Shown piece after piece: positions 1-15,700 of a stretch of DNA of 64,000 nucleotides. The stretch covers positions 372,001 through 436,000 of the forward strand of contig JAKNDB010000107.1 in assembly GCA_024305405.1 (NCBI GenBank), written 5' to 3'. The notes under the pieces were generated by a model, which did no database searches, had not been told where the DNA came from, and worked only from the letters and a program-made list of their open reading frames with translations. The stretch's first letter is position 1, and each line of letters begins with the position of its first letter. Source of the DNA: Dirofilaria immitis. Lineage: Eukaryota > Nematoda > Chromadorea > Rhabditida > Onchocercidae. The position numbers were made by a program, and so were the translations under genes.

Positions 1-3000
1 ATCTATCTCAAAAAAAGCTATCCTATATGAATGCCTAAAGATTTTCTTATTTGAGAGAATTACAATCTTAAGAGAATAACTTATAATTATATCTTAATTA
101 TTCATTATATTGAATAAATAAGCAAATATAGGATCGTTCATTCTCAGAACATTAACATTGAACTTATTTTTCATCGATAGTTTATACCTTTGAAGAATTG
201 AAAGAGATATCTCGAGATATTTAATAAAAGTTTACTGAAAAGAGATATCTCGAGATATTTAACAAAAGTTTACTGATAATTTTATCATAAGAAAATTCAA
301 GTAAAACCTTTTGATGGTATTTTCATCAAAATTGCAAACCGATAAAATTTTATTTCCAATGAAACTTGAAAAATAACTTCTCTTCTTATATAATATGAAT
401 TTAGTGGTTTCATAAATGTTAAAGGAAATAAGAGAGATAGAAATAACAATCGGATAGGACTATTATGAAAAAAAAGAATTAACGATCGTTTGAAGTTTGA
501 CATATTAAACGATCACCGATTCTTAATGTCAACAATAAATCATATTTGTTATCCACAAGGATTTCCGGTAATCTATTGTTAAGAATTGACAAAAAAAAAC
601 TTATTATTGATTATCAAAACACAACTTTTGTTATGACGATAATAAGATTGTTTCATTTAATTTTTCAACTAATTATATTTTAAAATAGATTGAAATAAAC
701 TGGTATTTTCCATCTATTTCGATTCTCGAACTGCAAAACTTTTATATTCAATGTCATACAATGATGCTATCATATCTGATAATCGTATTTCGCCATCGCT
801 ACGAATATATAACCTTCTTCTCCTCTTGCCTCTATCAATCCATCTATTTTTATCATCCATCTTTCATCAATTAAACTTCATTTATCCTTGAACCTAACAA
901 AAATACTATATACTAATTCAAAAGTATTAGATTACTTTCCTTTCAATCCATCTCTTCTTGGATAAGAAAATCTGGAAAAGATTACCGTGAATTTAAAAAT
1001 TTTTTTATGAAATTAAATTTTGAGAAAGTGCAACAATTTTAAAAACTCTGAAAAAATTTGCTTATATATTAAGAAAATGAGTTAATGAGCAGATAAAAAT
1101 ATAGCATACATTTCTAAATTATTAGCTACATTTTTTATTTCTTTTTATAAATGAAAAAAATTATTAAAGGATTAAATGGAAGTATAATATTTCGTATTAT
1201 TTTAAAATCAAAAAAAAAAATAGTAATAATAAATTTATTTGAAAAAATTTAAATTTTTCTTCCTTTATTGCACGAAAATTTTATTATTTATTGATATTAA
1301 ATAGGCGAAAAATTGAAAATGTCTTTTAATTTAAATTTCGATTTCGAATTTAAAAATGAATTAAAATTCAAAAATAAAAATTTAAATTTCAAATAAGAAA
1401 AAATTTCAAAATAATTATACGAGCAATATGATTATAATGAATGAATATAGGAGAAATATTTATATAGATATATATGTATACAGTGGGAGGTTCCGGATAT
1501 ACTGATTCCGAGTATACTTAACTTTTGCTTCCATTTTCTTGATATCCCTCTTTTGATCTATACAAAGATATAAAATGTTGCCCTCAATAAATTCGTAGAT
1601 TAGAAGAAGGGAGTAATAGTGAGAACGATTCTACCTCGTTTCTTCTTCTCTTTAACTTTTCAAGGACAAATAATGCCGTACACTTTTAAATAACATTGAG
1701 CATACAATTATCTCTACATTAGAATCATTTGAGTTGAATGATTAAAATATTATCGAAGAAATAAAAAGTTATAAGGAATCAATCTATCTATTTTATTCAT
1801 TCATATGATTAAAAAATAATGATAAATCTCTTCATAGTTGCTTTGATAATCAGTCAAAAATTTCGGCATCTATCATTTCATACCTTTCATTATTTTTTCT
1901 ATTTTGCTAAAACAAACATTCATTACTTTCAAATATATCTTATCAATCTTTAATTTTCAATTGCTTCAGAAACATTTCATGATTAGTTTAAAAAATTAGA
2001 AAAAAATAAAATTAAAAATAATTACAAATAGCAAAAAGAATATTCAAATATCGGAAGTTATATGCGATAATGTGGAATCTGATGCTATTTTCAACATCAT
2101 ATCGAGCTGCAACACTTACATCAAACGAAAATTAAAAATGAATAGAATTTGTGTTTTAACAAGAAATAAATAACATTCAAGGCATTGGAGAAATGTCAGA
2201 ATATCTTTAACATACTTTGCGCTCCTGGGACATTTATTGAAATAGGGACGTAGAGCCAATACTATTGAGCCTAGTCTACATTTCAACTAAGACAAGTAGT
2301 GTATATATATATATATATTATGCTTACAAAGACATTGAATGTAATAATATTGGCTTCTTTAATCTGTTATAGCTATATTGCTTCAAAAAAAAAAACAAAA
2401 TATTTTAAAAAATTTAAATTTTCATTTTTACCTTTTAAATAAGTTAATTAATTTTTCCAAGCATAATTATAAGATATGAAAATAGCAATAAAGATTTTGC
2501 GTGTTATATACAGAATGGATGATAAAAAATGAATAAAATTTTAGGATTAGTATTATTTGAATAAATTTTTTGTTCAATTTTGCTTTAACAAACCATTGTA
2601 CTCCCTTCACCTTTTTTTTCGTTTTCTTCTTTCTTTCTTTCAAATAAAGCAATTTCGTGACTTGAAAATTTCATTTGGCTATTTTATTTCCAATAAGAAT
2701 CAGTTAGTTTAAGGCTCAATTTGTAAATCTCAAAAAGAAAAAGAAAAGATTGATGTAACATCATTGAAAGTAACGAAAGAAATAAATATATTAATCAAAT
2801 CAATCGTTTTTCATTTCAATTCTTTACTAAATAATTTGAATAGAAAATGTAACTCTGTTTTTTTCTCTCGCAATTTGCATAGCATTTTAGCAAAAAAAAA
2901 TAATAAAATTAAGGATGAAGATAAGTAAGAAAAGATAATTTTATATTAATTTCAACTGCTATCATTTTTGCTATCAGTTATAGATTTGTTATCATTTTTC

Positions 3001-6000
3001 TTTTGCTATCATTTATAGAACATTTATTAAATTCAATGATTTAATTAATCTAATTGTTTCATTTTAAGGCAATAATAAGAAGGTTTTATTTAAATAATAG
3101 CCTAGTCATGAACTATGTCGTGACTAAAAAGTATTAAATACAAGATAATTGTTTTGCAAATATAATTTCCGTCTGGTTTGAAAAGCTTCAATCGATTTTT
3201 GATTAGTCTCCTAAGTGGTCGAGAATCGGCAGCGTAAAATGGATCAATGCATGATAATATCAAAAGTGTGCATTCAAAGTATAACAAAACGATCGAATAA
3301 ATGTACCAAGAAAAGAAAACCGAAAAATACGGATGATTTCATTTTTGATGGGATAAAATAGAAATTAAGATCTACAAATCGATATCAACGATTAATTTTC
3401 GTATCTCCAACAATCATATACATTATGGAGATCATTGCAACGTCCTTGAAATCTACGCATGGAATTTCTTAAGATTCAATCAATGAATAAGAAAATATAA
3501 ATTACTCGTAGTTTATTAAGATTCTGTTATAGTTTTTTTTTTGTAGCATAAAATTAAGATGCAAAAGCAACACAATTAATTATTCATAAAATTTCTTAAG
3601 CAAATAAATTTAAATTTAAAAAAGAAATATACATAAATTTTAATTCATTTTGAATTTAACATAAAGCATTTTAAAAATGTTAAGATTAGTTCATCTAATA
3701 TATATTCATTCATTTTTCGATTTTTGATTTTCTGATTAAAATAAAAGTTTTTTTTTGGTTAATGAAAATGGCATATTTCAAACAATGATATATATATTAT
3801 ATATTTTCATGATAGCACTACTAAGTTATGATTTAAAATAACTTACTTAAATATTAATGACAAATAGTTTATATTAATAATCAACAACTTTGCATCAAAT
3901 ATTATGAACATTTTCCCTTTGACGATCAATCTAATAATCTGCAAGAAAAGACTAATGAATCTCGAAAAATATAGATTCGCATATAGAAATTTTTATAAAT
4001 ATTTTTATCGTTATTATTTCTCATATAAATTTTTTCTGAAGTAATTTTGCATTAAAATTCTTCCTCTATTATTTTGCTTAATTTATCAGAAATTTAAGAT
4101 GCAAAATTTTAGAATGAAATTACAAAGTTCTCTCCTGATGAAATATACTGAAACTTCGCTCTACCGTTGCACTCAGAAAACCAATTTAACTAAGATTATA
4201 AGTGGAAAAATTTTCCAAAGATTTATCAGCCCCAAAATCAATTAGCAATGTTACTATAAGATTCAGAAATATGAAGGGAAGAAACTAATCTATGTATATT
4301 GAAAACAATTATTAATATTGGTTTTTTCTAAGGTATTAATGGTATTTTATTATATTATTATTATACATACATATTACTTTTTATTATAACTATTCTATTC
4401 TCTGAAATATTTCAATATCAACTATGATTTTCAGTAAAATAAATTAAATGTTCGACGCAATGGCAATACTACACTTTATCGAGAGAAACTACATCAGAAG
4501 AAGTTATTTAGAATCAATCTCGAAGATAATTTATAAAATATTTTACAAAATTAAAGCTGAAGTGATAATATTGTTTTTAAAAAGTAATGCAGAAATCGAA
4601 TGAGAGTGATGATAACGATAGCAATTGTAAAGGAAGAATGAAATATGACCAGAAATGATCAGAACATTAACTTCCTGTAAAATATAAAGGAGAAATGAAT
4701 TTTTTAGATGAAATAAATTTTTAAGTATCAAAATAAAGCTATCAAAGGTGACCGAAATCTCGAGTAGACATTTATAGCATATCTATACTTATTCTGTCAA
4801 GAAAAGACACCATTATCTTCTTTTTGTAATTCGTTTCGAAAGATAATAATCTTTACAACAAAAGAATATAATTTTTCTTAAATTATATCTGACGTTTAAT
4901 TTCCCATAAATCAGTTGAGATATAAAGTTTTTTAGAGTATTTCTTTTAAAAAAAGAAATGGTGAAGATTCTTCAGGTATTTATTTTATTCATAGATATGT
5001 ATAATGCTAATTGGCTTCACTCATACATAAATACAATTAGATTTGATAATTTTTGCTTGTTAATTAATGAAATATGCGAAAAGGAAGATAGTAGATTCAT
5101 TAGTGATAAGTAGATATGCAGCAGTTAATTTTTTCATATTTTCATTTAAACAAAAATGTGATGTCATACTGTCCTTTATTACAGTAAATTAGATATTAGT
5201 CATATATAACACTCAACTATTAATTGATTCAGGTTAATGAGACTAGGCTAAAGCAATAATCATAATACAATACTTAATTCATTAATTGATGACCCCAGAG
5301 AATCTGTTTGAAATAATTTGGATTGCAGAAGAGGATAGGAAGAAAACTGAATGAAAATTTCTGTCTCTTAGATGAATTTCCAACATGAAATAGATATCGC
5401 ATAAGGTATCATATCTTTTATCACTTTCAGGCTTTTAAAATTTTCATTTAAAAAAAGGTCAAAATTCAGTTATAGTTAGAAGTCATCGATTAGTAGAAAC
5501 TGTTTTAAAAAAACTATTAAAGTGCGACAAAATTTTCAACATTTTGCTATTTAAAATAAAGGATGCATAACGACATATTTCTTTTTCTATTTAAAGGACT
5601 TATCATTAAAGGACTTATGGAATTAAATGTTAAAAAATGTTGCTATTTCATTATTATTATTGATGATATCGGTTCCTAGCAAAAAATCGGCTATGGAACA
5701 ATGAAATGTCGCATAATGAAAGAGTTCCTCATAATTAACAATATTCTTTCTAATTATTTTATATAATAAATTAATTTGAAAAGGTAAATTATTAGTAATC
5801 TTATGCCATAATTCTATTATTCATATAAGTAGCAATATTATGTTCTTATTTATCAAGTAAATTCATAATTCAATAATTAAAAAATGGAAAAGTATTAAAG
5901 TAAGAAATAATAAATAGAATGAAATTAGGAAATCAAAAAATAACCGAATTAAAATACAGAATTTTCCTTTTAAAATTAAATAAAAAGCAGAAATTGAAGA

Positions 6001-6790
6001 TATCAGATTGATTGCAAAGGAAAATAATTTAAAGAACAGTTTTTGGCCAAGAAACATGATTTAAGAAGAATTACTTGATTTTAATTGAAATAAATGATGT
6101 CTACAAGTTTTATTATCTTTAACAAAATCATTTTCCTATCTTGATTTACAATCATTTTTAAAAATCTTACAATTTGATTTATAAGCAAGGTGGATAAGAG
6201 ATTAAATTTTCCAAAAAAAATGCACAATTCATGAAACACAAATGACTTTCTATTTCTGGAATTATCCCATTCGAAAGTAACGATTTCTTCTGATATAGAC
6301 CTGATATAGAGATAAGAACTTGATCATATATCTTGTACGTTGAACCCTTGTTTTCATTCAATGTGCTTTATATGGTCCGTTGTTTATAGCTTTCTACCGT
6401 GTATGCGTCAACTTCTTAATTCTCGATTATTGTCGTTGGCAGGTGAGGAAGTTTTGTTGGTGGATTGTCTCCTCTCAGGTTGGTGTCGTTGCTTGCTTCA
6501 TGCTAAATAAACTATCATAAAAAGAAAAGGACAAAAAGATGTTGTTATAGTACCTGGAGAGATATTATTGATCGATATTTATGACTTAAATAGATTGATT
6601 TCTTGTTTTCTTATTAATATTATCTTTTCTCTTCATATTTTATTAACTCGTGCATTAACAGTGTTAGTTATTTTTTTTCAGATTAACGTGATTTGTCAAA
6701 AGTTACTGCAAGGTACTTCCTTGTCATATACAAAAGAAACATCTAAAATTTAATTATCAAATGTCAAAAGTCAAGAATTAGTCATCAAAG
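1..6790. other. AT-rich intergenic DNA, no supportable gene
   Basis: I see no open frame with family resemblance and no chain of exons on either strand. The short ORFs here are chance frames in AT-rich sequence. A 38-bp tandem duplication lies at 203-278 and a short (TA)n run near 2300-2318. The last few hundred bases before 6791 must contain the promoter and 5' leader of the ABC transporter. A pyrimidine-rich TTTTTTTTCAG ending near 6680 could be a cis- or trans-splice acceptor for its leader. A seven-codon-scale upstream ATG frame starts at 6761 and stops before the main ATG. Confidence 0.6.
203..278. repeat. 38-bp direct tandem duplication with internal palindrome
   Basis: Two adjacent copies (203-240 and 241-278) differ by one or two bases. 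Each copy contains the perfect 14-bp palindrome ATATCTCGAGATAT followed by TTTAAYAAAAGTTTACTGA. It is most simply a recent slippage or duplication product. Confidence 0.85.
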
Positions 6791-9700
6791 ATGTTATTGT
6801 TGCATCACCTACGTTTACTGTTAATCAAGGAATTCATTGTTATTTGGCGAAGTAAGATATGGAGTGCGGTTGAAATAGCTATCCCGTTAGTCATCTCCAT
6901 GCCTCTTCTCTTTCTTGTTCTTCAGGTTATTCATCTTCACGGTTTTTTTAATTTTCATGAAGAATGATTCGGAAAAATTTTGGAACAGTAGTGACAAAAA
7001 ATCGTCCAAGCAGCTTCAAAAATGAAGTGGAAAATGTAAATAAAATGGATGTAACTAGAACAAAAAGAGTAGATTTTGCATATTTTGTAGGATTTAGAGA
7101 TTTCTTGGAATAAAGCTAGAGTGATATATACGCATTTGGTTTATATGATTTTTGTGGAAAATACAAAGATAATCAGAAAAAGTTGCGCTCATCAATAAGA
7201 TTGTTCCAGAACTCTTCAACTGTCAAACATGATGCGCAGTTCTGGAAATCATTTCAAGTAACAGGAGATTGGAGAGATGTAGATCGACGTCTCGGTAATA
7301 TGCAGTCGATTTACAGTTACTGTGGGATGCTCAGTCGAAGAAATTTGGGACTTGTATTTCCGTAAGTTCGATGCATTCTTTTTTATTTCGATATTTCAAG
7401 ATTTCTGATATGCTTTTCGTATTTATAATTCTTGCTTTAGTTTATTAACAGTCTTAACTATTCCTTATCATCATGAAATGTGGACATATATTTTTCAGAA
7501 GTAATATAGATAAAGAAGAAATTTCGCGGATAGTTCGCGAAATAGAAACTCGTTATTTGATGAATAATTCAGCTTCATATCCACACATTTTTGAATTGAA
7601 TGTAAAAATATTTCCAACAGAGGCAGCCATGATGGAGGAATTGTTAGAGGATTATCATCATTCTTTCAAATGTACTAAATATATTGGTATGTTTTGATTC
7701 GCCTGATAATAATATTCTCAATAAGTAGCAATCGTTTGTAATCCTTGAATAACACTTTTATTAATAACCTTATGTATTATGTTAATTTCGCAAAGAAAGA
7801 TCTGGTTAATCCTCTTTTTGAATTTTTCACTAATTAGCAGAAAGTTAAAATACATTTAATTATGTAAGTTAATGCTTTTCAATATTTTCCTCTCTATGCA
7901 TCGACTAACTTAGGTCTCTCTGAATTAGTATCTGACTCCTTCACTCTTAGATATTCAACGCTTGCTTTAAAATCTTATTCGTTAGAATAAATTAGAGCGA
8001 CATAAATATCATTAACAAGGAGCGAACGCATTTTTATTTTCCATAAGTGAATATTTATTGACATAGTCTCTTGCAACGATAAAGTGTTTCAGTAAATGAA
8101 TGCAAAAAACAAGAAGTGAATTTAAAAATAAAGCTAGAAAGTAAAAAGAAAAAATAGACAATTATTTGACAAACCTGCAAAATAGTATTCGGAAATTGTC
8201 CTTCAGTTTGAATTGGTATCTTAGATCGACAATCTCGCACTGAAATAAGATTTGGTTTTCGAATGCTTAGTAAAATATGTATAAATAATTATTTAGCACA
8301 CTTTAAAATTGATAAATATTTACAGCTGGTATTATATTCAATGAATATAATAGTAAAACATCGCGTCTTTCTTATACTATACGAATACGTCAAACAGAAG
8401 ATCCACAAACACAATGGTATATTGGTGATGACATTTGGAGAAGTGGAGGACCATATGAAATTTTAGATGATCATTTTCTGGTGAATTTGGTGCCCAATTA
8501 CTGGTCTCTTGGTATTTTATCATTACAGTATGCAATCGATACTGTATTTCTTAAGGTATGTTTTTCCTGTTATTAACCATGTTTTTTTTAAAGTGATCAT
8601 TGGTTCAGTTTTATTGATATAACAAAACTACCTTAAGAAAATAGTTAAGAATGTCTCAGTTAGTGAATTAAAGTTTTTCTTCGTATCTTATTTACGCAAA
8701 TGTCTAGTTTGGACTTGTAATTTTGATTACATTTTATTAGGGGATTGTAAGAGTGATCGCACAATCTTTATGAGCTGCTCAACAAGAAATCTCATTCTTT
8801 CAATTAAGCTCTCATTTCATAGGGAATAGACGGTAAACAAAACAACAATAGCAATTTTCAACTCAGTTTGGAACGTATTCCTGAACCACCATATTTTGAA
8901 AAGTCAATCGTTAATTTTCTTTCCTTCTTGATGATTTTCTGGCAGTTATTTATTTTACCGTGTATTCTACATACCGTTGCAAATATTGCTTCTGAGAAAC
9001 ACAGTGGTATGAAGGTTAATTTTTCCTTTGTTATGAATTTTTACCCTTAGTTTTAATTTTAATAAGAATTTCCGTAAAAATCTTTCTTTTAATATACCGA
9101 ATCAAATTTGAGAATTGCTAATACTCTTTTATCGTAATTAAAAGACAGAAAATTGAAATTTTCTTGTTTTGCTTTTGATTGTTTGTTTCTTTGTTTTTAA
9201 CATTTTTAAAAAATATTAGCCAAATGCGATGAGCGACGACTAGATTAAATAGGAACTGAAGAAAAATTCTTATTCTCACCATTACATTTCTGCACATCCT
9301 TCTCAAGTGAAGTCAAAAATCTTAGTAAACTTTTCATTTAAATATGTAGCGGTTTATTTAGATTTTTACAGTCATAGATTATAATTTATCGCCAAGCATG
9401 CTGTTAAAAAAAAAAACTTTGCTTTATAAATAATTGATGGCACACTTGATTTCAACTTTTTTATTTTCAGGCATTTTTAACAGTGATGGGCATGCAGTCG
9501 TTTACATTCTACATTGCACATGCGGTAATTGGTTTCATCAAAATTATGATTGTCTTACTGTCATGTACAATCGCGTTATTGCCTCAGATTCAGGTCTCAA
9601 CTCGTTTTCGTTTTAGTGTTCAAAGTTTATTGTGCAATGAATGTGATCAGTACTGACCAATTAATTTCCTGACTTTATTCGTTAATAATTATCATTTTAT

Positions 9701-12700
9701 CTAAATGCTATTTTGCTTTATGACACAAATTTAACACTTTAACACTTTTGATAATCTTAATTGTTAAGATTTAATTTTTATAATAGAATCACTCTGAAAA
9801 CTTTGGGAAATTCTTGCTTTTCAACAAAATGTTTGAAATTTGTTATGTATTCAGACAGTATCTTCTTGGTTATTTTTTTCCACTAACTTTATTTATGGTG
9901 CCGGTGCTGCTTGCTTTGCTCTTTTAATGTCTTGTGTTTTCCACACTCCTGATGCTGCGACAAAAGGAACTATTATTATTTGGCTCGTAACTATTGGTGA
10001 GTTGCAATTGTATATCCTTGTATATTTTTTATAGACTTAGTTTTAAAGGGGATGACTGTTTGCGAACCGGTGGAGTGCCAGCATAAGCAGGTCTTTTTGC
10101 CGTTATTATTTCCAAATGTTTACAGCTTTAACAAGAATACAAGCGACAAAAGGATCAGTTTTTTGAATATTATGTTTTCATTGAACTTAAACTACGCTTT
10201 CATTTGTGCTCACCGCGCTATGCAAGATTATATGAATCGAGGTAATTATTTATCTTCATATTTTTGCAAAATAAAACTTGGATATTTATATCGTAATTGA
10301 CGCTGAAGCATCTCAATAAGGTTTGAGGGCGATTAGTTGGGATCTAGTTTAGTGAGTAATTTAACTGTGATAGATATGGCAGGTTAATTTCAAAAATTTT
10401 TCCATTTAAAAACACTGCTATTCAATCACCACAAATTTCAATTTGTTTTATAACATATTGCTCTGATTAACCATTAATGTCTTTCTTACGATTGTTTTGC
10501 TGAGTATTCGATTATTCTCACTTCATTAGTTTCTTTGAGTTGAAATAATCTATTAAATTTTCATTAGAATCTTGCTCTTCGTTCTTTTCTCACTTTGAAT
10601 TTCTTCGTTCTAATTTTTTCTGCGGATCAAATTTTATGGACGTTTCAAAACTTAGTAATTTTTTTCGAAATATCTAATACGAATAACATCTTTTTTTTTA
10701 TTATATTTTCTCAGTTGTGATGCTTCATTGTACTTAAAAGAGCAAAATCGTTTTTATAACAATTCTTTTTCAGATGAATATTTGGGCTTCTATAATATGT
10801 TTGAAAATATGATATACATATGTCCATTCGGGTTAGCGCTAATAATGATGATATTTGATGTTGTATGGATGTCGTTTTTAGCTGTTTATTTGAATAATGT
10901 CTATCCTTCTAATGATTTACCGCGAAAACAGTGGTTTTTCTTTTGCATGTAAGTTTGAATGAATAATACGATCACAAACATTATTTGCGAGGCAGAAGCC
11001 ATGTTTTTATTAACTTTGATAAGTTTTTTTTTTGCTGGCAAACTCTTTTTTAATATGAGCGTTTTTTAGTTACAATTATAATAATATTGAAAGGATAGGA
11101 AGTCTTTAAAACAATTTAAAAATTTAAATGGGTAATAGACGATCAAAGTCACTAGTGAACAAACATATAAATGATATTTAATTAATTGGATTGCAAGTGC
11201 TTGATAACGGTAGAGTTTTTTTTCCCAATAATACACACTTTCAAAAATGTTGCATTAGTAAAAAATTGATAAAAAAAATATTTTTGACCGTACAAATATA
11301 CTTTCATCGTTCTTTTCCATCTCACAGCGATCAAACAATAAAGATCAGCAGTGCGCTTTTACGATTCTCCCGACGTTCCGAGTGACAACATTCAAGAACG
11401 TGAGGGAGATGATCAAGCAGATATCGACATCCGGCATTTGACGAAAACTTACACTGTACAACCAGCTGTTGATAGCATGTCTTTCCGTGCTTATCGAGGA
11501 GAAGTAATTCAATATTTTTTGCTGATTTTAAAACCAATAATTCTGCAATAACGAAGATTAGGAACTTGCTTAAGGCATGTTTTGGAGAAAGTTGAGTGTG
11601 TAGAAATTTTATTTCAAAATAAACTTATGAGAAATTTGTCTGTGCTGTCCTGTACCCTACATTTTCTAAACTTTCGGAGGCATATTGCTAGGAAAACTGG
11701 AGGTTAGATATATTCTTAGTCAGTATCTAATATATGTCTATTTGCTGTATCTTTTTGAAGCCTTGTAACAAATTTTTTATTGCCTACTTGATAACTGTTA
11801 GGACAGCTTTTCGTTTTTATTTTGACGAAACGAATTTAGCAGCATAAATCGCTTATTCAAAAATCAATTGCATCATGACATTGTTTTCTAGATAACCGTT
11901 CTTCTCGGACACAATGGTGCCGGAAAAAGTACAACATTTTCGTTGATAACAGGCCTTATTTCACCAACATCTGGGTCTATTTACATTTGTGGCAATAAAA
12001 TGGAATCACATTCGATTAATTACTGCCAGCAAAAATTGGTTTCTGTCCACAGTACAATGCATTATTTAATTTGTTGACTGTACGCGAACATTTGGAGATG
12101 TTTCGGAAACTTAGCGGCAATACAACTGATTGTACCATGGAATTGATAACAGCTATGCAATTAGACAACGTAACTGACGTGGTATTCTCCTTGTATTCTT
12201 CATATTGTTAACTGCCAAAATAGCTGAATTGATGGAAACTAATCTTCATATATTTCTTCAACTTATTAACACATTTCGAGGAGTTAAAAGATGAGAAACG
12301 GCAGAGTATGAACAGTTCAGATAATAAGATGGGTTGAATTTGAAATGTTACGAGTAGTTTGAATTATTAGCAATGTTAAAAATTGATGAAGCGAAAGCAT
12401 GATTAAAAATACAAAGTTTGCTCCAAAATTGTGTGAATTGCTAAGGTTGCTGGAAAACTAAGTGGTGGAATGAAAAGAAAATTGTGTGTCGGAATATCTT
12501 TGGTTGGTGGACGTCGTATTGTACTGTTAGATGAACCTACAGCTGGTATGGATCCAGCTTCCAGACAAGCTGTAGTCGAACTACTTCAACGGTATAAACA
12601 TGAAAGGTAATTTTACATAAATCTGTAGTTTGTCTTATTTTTATAATTCCTTTGCGCTAAGTTTTATTCAAACAATGTAACTTTTAATTCTGGAATTTGG

Positions 12701-15700
12701 ACATTTGTCGATGTGTATGGTGTGCAACAATTTAAATTCTTTCGCAGTGTGGTAATTGCATCTTCATTTAGCTGCCCAAATAGAGAATTTGAATTTGGCC
12801 TATTATGTCATCTGTTTTAGAACAATTCTTTTAACAACTCATTGTATGGATGAAGCTGATTTACTCGGTGATCGTATAGCAATTATGGTAAGAGGTCGAT
12901 TATTTTGTGCCGGCACCTCAGAATTTCTGAAAAATCGTTTTGGAACAGGCTATTTATTGTCGATTGATTTGGTGGTGAGTTAGAATTATAATAATAAATT
13001 ATTAACGATGCTAATTTTGCTCGAAAATTTCGGTTTAATGGTTTTAAATGAAAGATCAAATTTAAAACAAACAAATTTTATCTTATCTCTGTTTCTTATT
13101 TGACATGGGATTAGATTAATTTTTATTTTCTAACAATAATGCTGTTTTTGAGTTGAGAAAGATTTAAAAGTTATTTTATAGAGGATATGTGAAACGAATA
13201 TTTATTTTTGCTATGTTGTAGTATTGATATTACAATTAGCTGAATGAATTATAGCCGAAAAAAGGCAAATCATATGATTATCATATTAACAAATAGGTCA
13301 TTCTCGATCTGGGATATCTCTTGATTCTATGTACTCAGTCTTTTTATTTTTATTTTCTTTGCAGCCTCAACAAATATTCCATCATTCTTTAGAAGAGAAA
13401 GACCAGTTATTATCAATTATTAGAAAACATGTACCAGCAACTGAGAAGCAATCAGTAACACCTCAACAGATAACCGTTTTACTGCCTGTTGAGAGCAAGA
13501 AAAGGTGTTTTTGTTTATCTCATTTTGTATTTCTATTTTTTTGTGTTTATTTTGCTATTTCAGTTTTTAAATTCTTGTGTATTCGAAAAGAGTTTCAATA
13601 ACATTGTGAAATGTGATTTTTTTTATTTTGTTATTTCTCATCTTTGATTATTCTTATACATTTTTGAGTGATATTTTAGCTTTCCCAGTCTGTTTGCTGA
13701 TTTGGAACAAAATGCTGAAAAATATGGTATCAATTCATTTGGTCTATCGCTAAATACATTGGAACAAGTTTTCTTAAAGTATTTTTTCTTCATTTTATGA
13801 GTAGCGGATTAAATTTGAATTGTTTTACAGTAAATTTTACATCGATCATAGCATTTTATGACCTTCGCAGAAGTATCCACTGTTATTTGGTTTAACGGGT
13901 CTGATAAAAAACTATCGGTCTTGTTGAATTTGGGGTGCTAGTTTCATATTTTTCTACATTCCATTACGCATTGGTGAATATTATAGGACTATGAGAAATT
14001 GTAATTATTATAGGAAGAGCAACAGTCCAAAATTTGGACTTTGCAAGATTAATTAAAACTTTAAATCGTAAGCACTGTATAATTAAATATGCCATTTTAG
14101 AGTGGGAGAACTTGAGGATGTTAATTCAGTGGCTGCCGTTGACATTGAAAGTATGGCGGAACAGCAAGCTTTGATTTTATGTACTAATTCATGTTAGTAT
14201 CCTTTTTAATACAGTTTTGATATTTTAGAGATTTCACTTATATGCAAATATGAATGTGTACTTTTATTTTCATATAGTTCATGAAATGCTTATTTTATCT
14301 AAGATTTTATCGAAATTTGGATAAGCAACATTATAAGCCTGTAGGGAGTAAAAGTGTCCAGGCCACAGTAGAAAGAGTAGTTGAGACAAAAGACATCGGA
14401 CATTTTACTTGACAATTATATAAAAGATAAAATTTACAAGATCAATATTTCAGATTTCTGAAGACACACGTTTTAGATTTTTCTAAAAATAGTCGCTAAA
14501 AGAACATAACGAAATTTAGGGAAGAGAAATGGAAAAAATTAAATTATGTAAGAAGTACAAGTGAATTTTAAGTTGTATTTCATTTATTTATTTTCAGTTA
14601 TTCGCACGGGATTGTTATTGTGGCTTGGACAGATTTGTGCATTACTTAGGAAACGTTTTATATGTTATACGAAACAATGGTCACGACTTATTTGGCAAAT
14701 CGTCCTTCCTGTAATTGTACTTCTACTTGTTGTTTTTATGTGAAAAATCTGTCCGTTCGGGATGAAAAAACATGGTATACTTATACTTTTATACGTATTC
14801 ATAAAATTTTTAAGTAAGATTAAATTGTTCTGAAAGTTTACTGCAAGTCCATGAATGCAGAAGTCAAAAAACACCAGCAGTTTTAATAATTATTGAAGTT
14901 TTAATTTGCAGAAATTTTATTGAATGCAGGACGTATAAGTCCTTCTGTTGTGCTTATACAGATGGGAAATCCTGAGTCGCTATTCGGCCATAATGTTCTG
15001 CACATAGTCCGGGACATAACCGGTTACCTCTACAAGCTGGTGCCATCGTCCGAAAACATCGAGTTCACTCTTGCCAATTTGCCAAAAGTAAGTTTTTGTG
15101 ATGTCTTTTCACACGAGTCAATCGATATTAAGGGCGATTACTTAACCATGTTCATGATTTATTTTATTTCTTTAATTCCCGTAACTTACTTTCCGCATAA
15201 AAATTCACGATGTTTTTTAAACATCTAGAAAGCATGTCTTACTGATCATATCGGATTTCTTTCTATTATAATTAAAAATACAAATTTTTTATTGATGCAT
15301 TATGACAAGTTTTAAGCATTTCAGATTCCACCACCTGTCAGTATAGCTGTAACGTACAACACTACGAATAATCACACTGTTGCGACAGCATTTTTCAGTG
15401 CTAAAGCTAGATATGGACCAGTTATTGCAACAACTTTAATAAGTAATGCAAGATTGGGACGGTTTGCAGGTAATAAAATTCTGATTTATTTGTTGAAATT
15501 TTATGAAATTTGAATTAGATTTAGCAACTTCTGACTACCGCTGTATAATTACATGTTTCTAAATCCTTTAGATTTGACATTTATTTTTGCCGTTTTTAAA
15601 TGTATGCCTATTAATATACATGTACACAAAAATAATGAATTCATCATAAATTGGACTGTCCTGTTATAATTTTCATAACATTTAAAATAATATTTGATTC

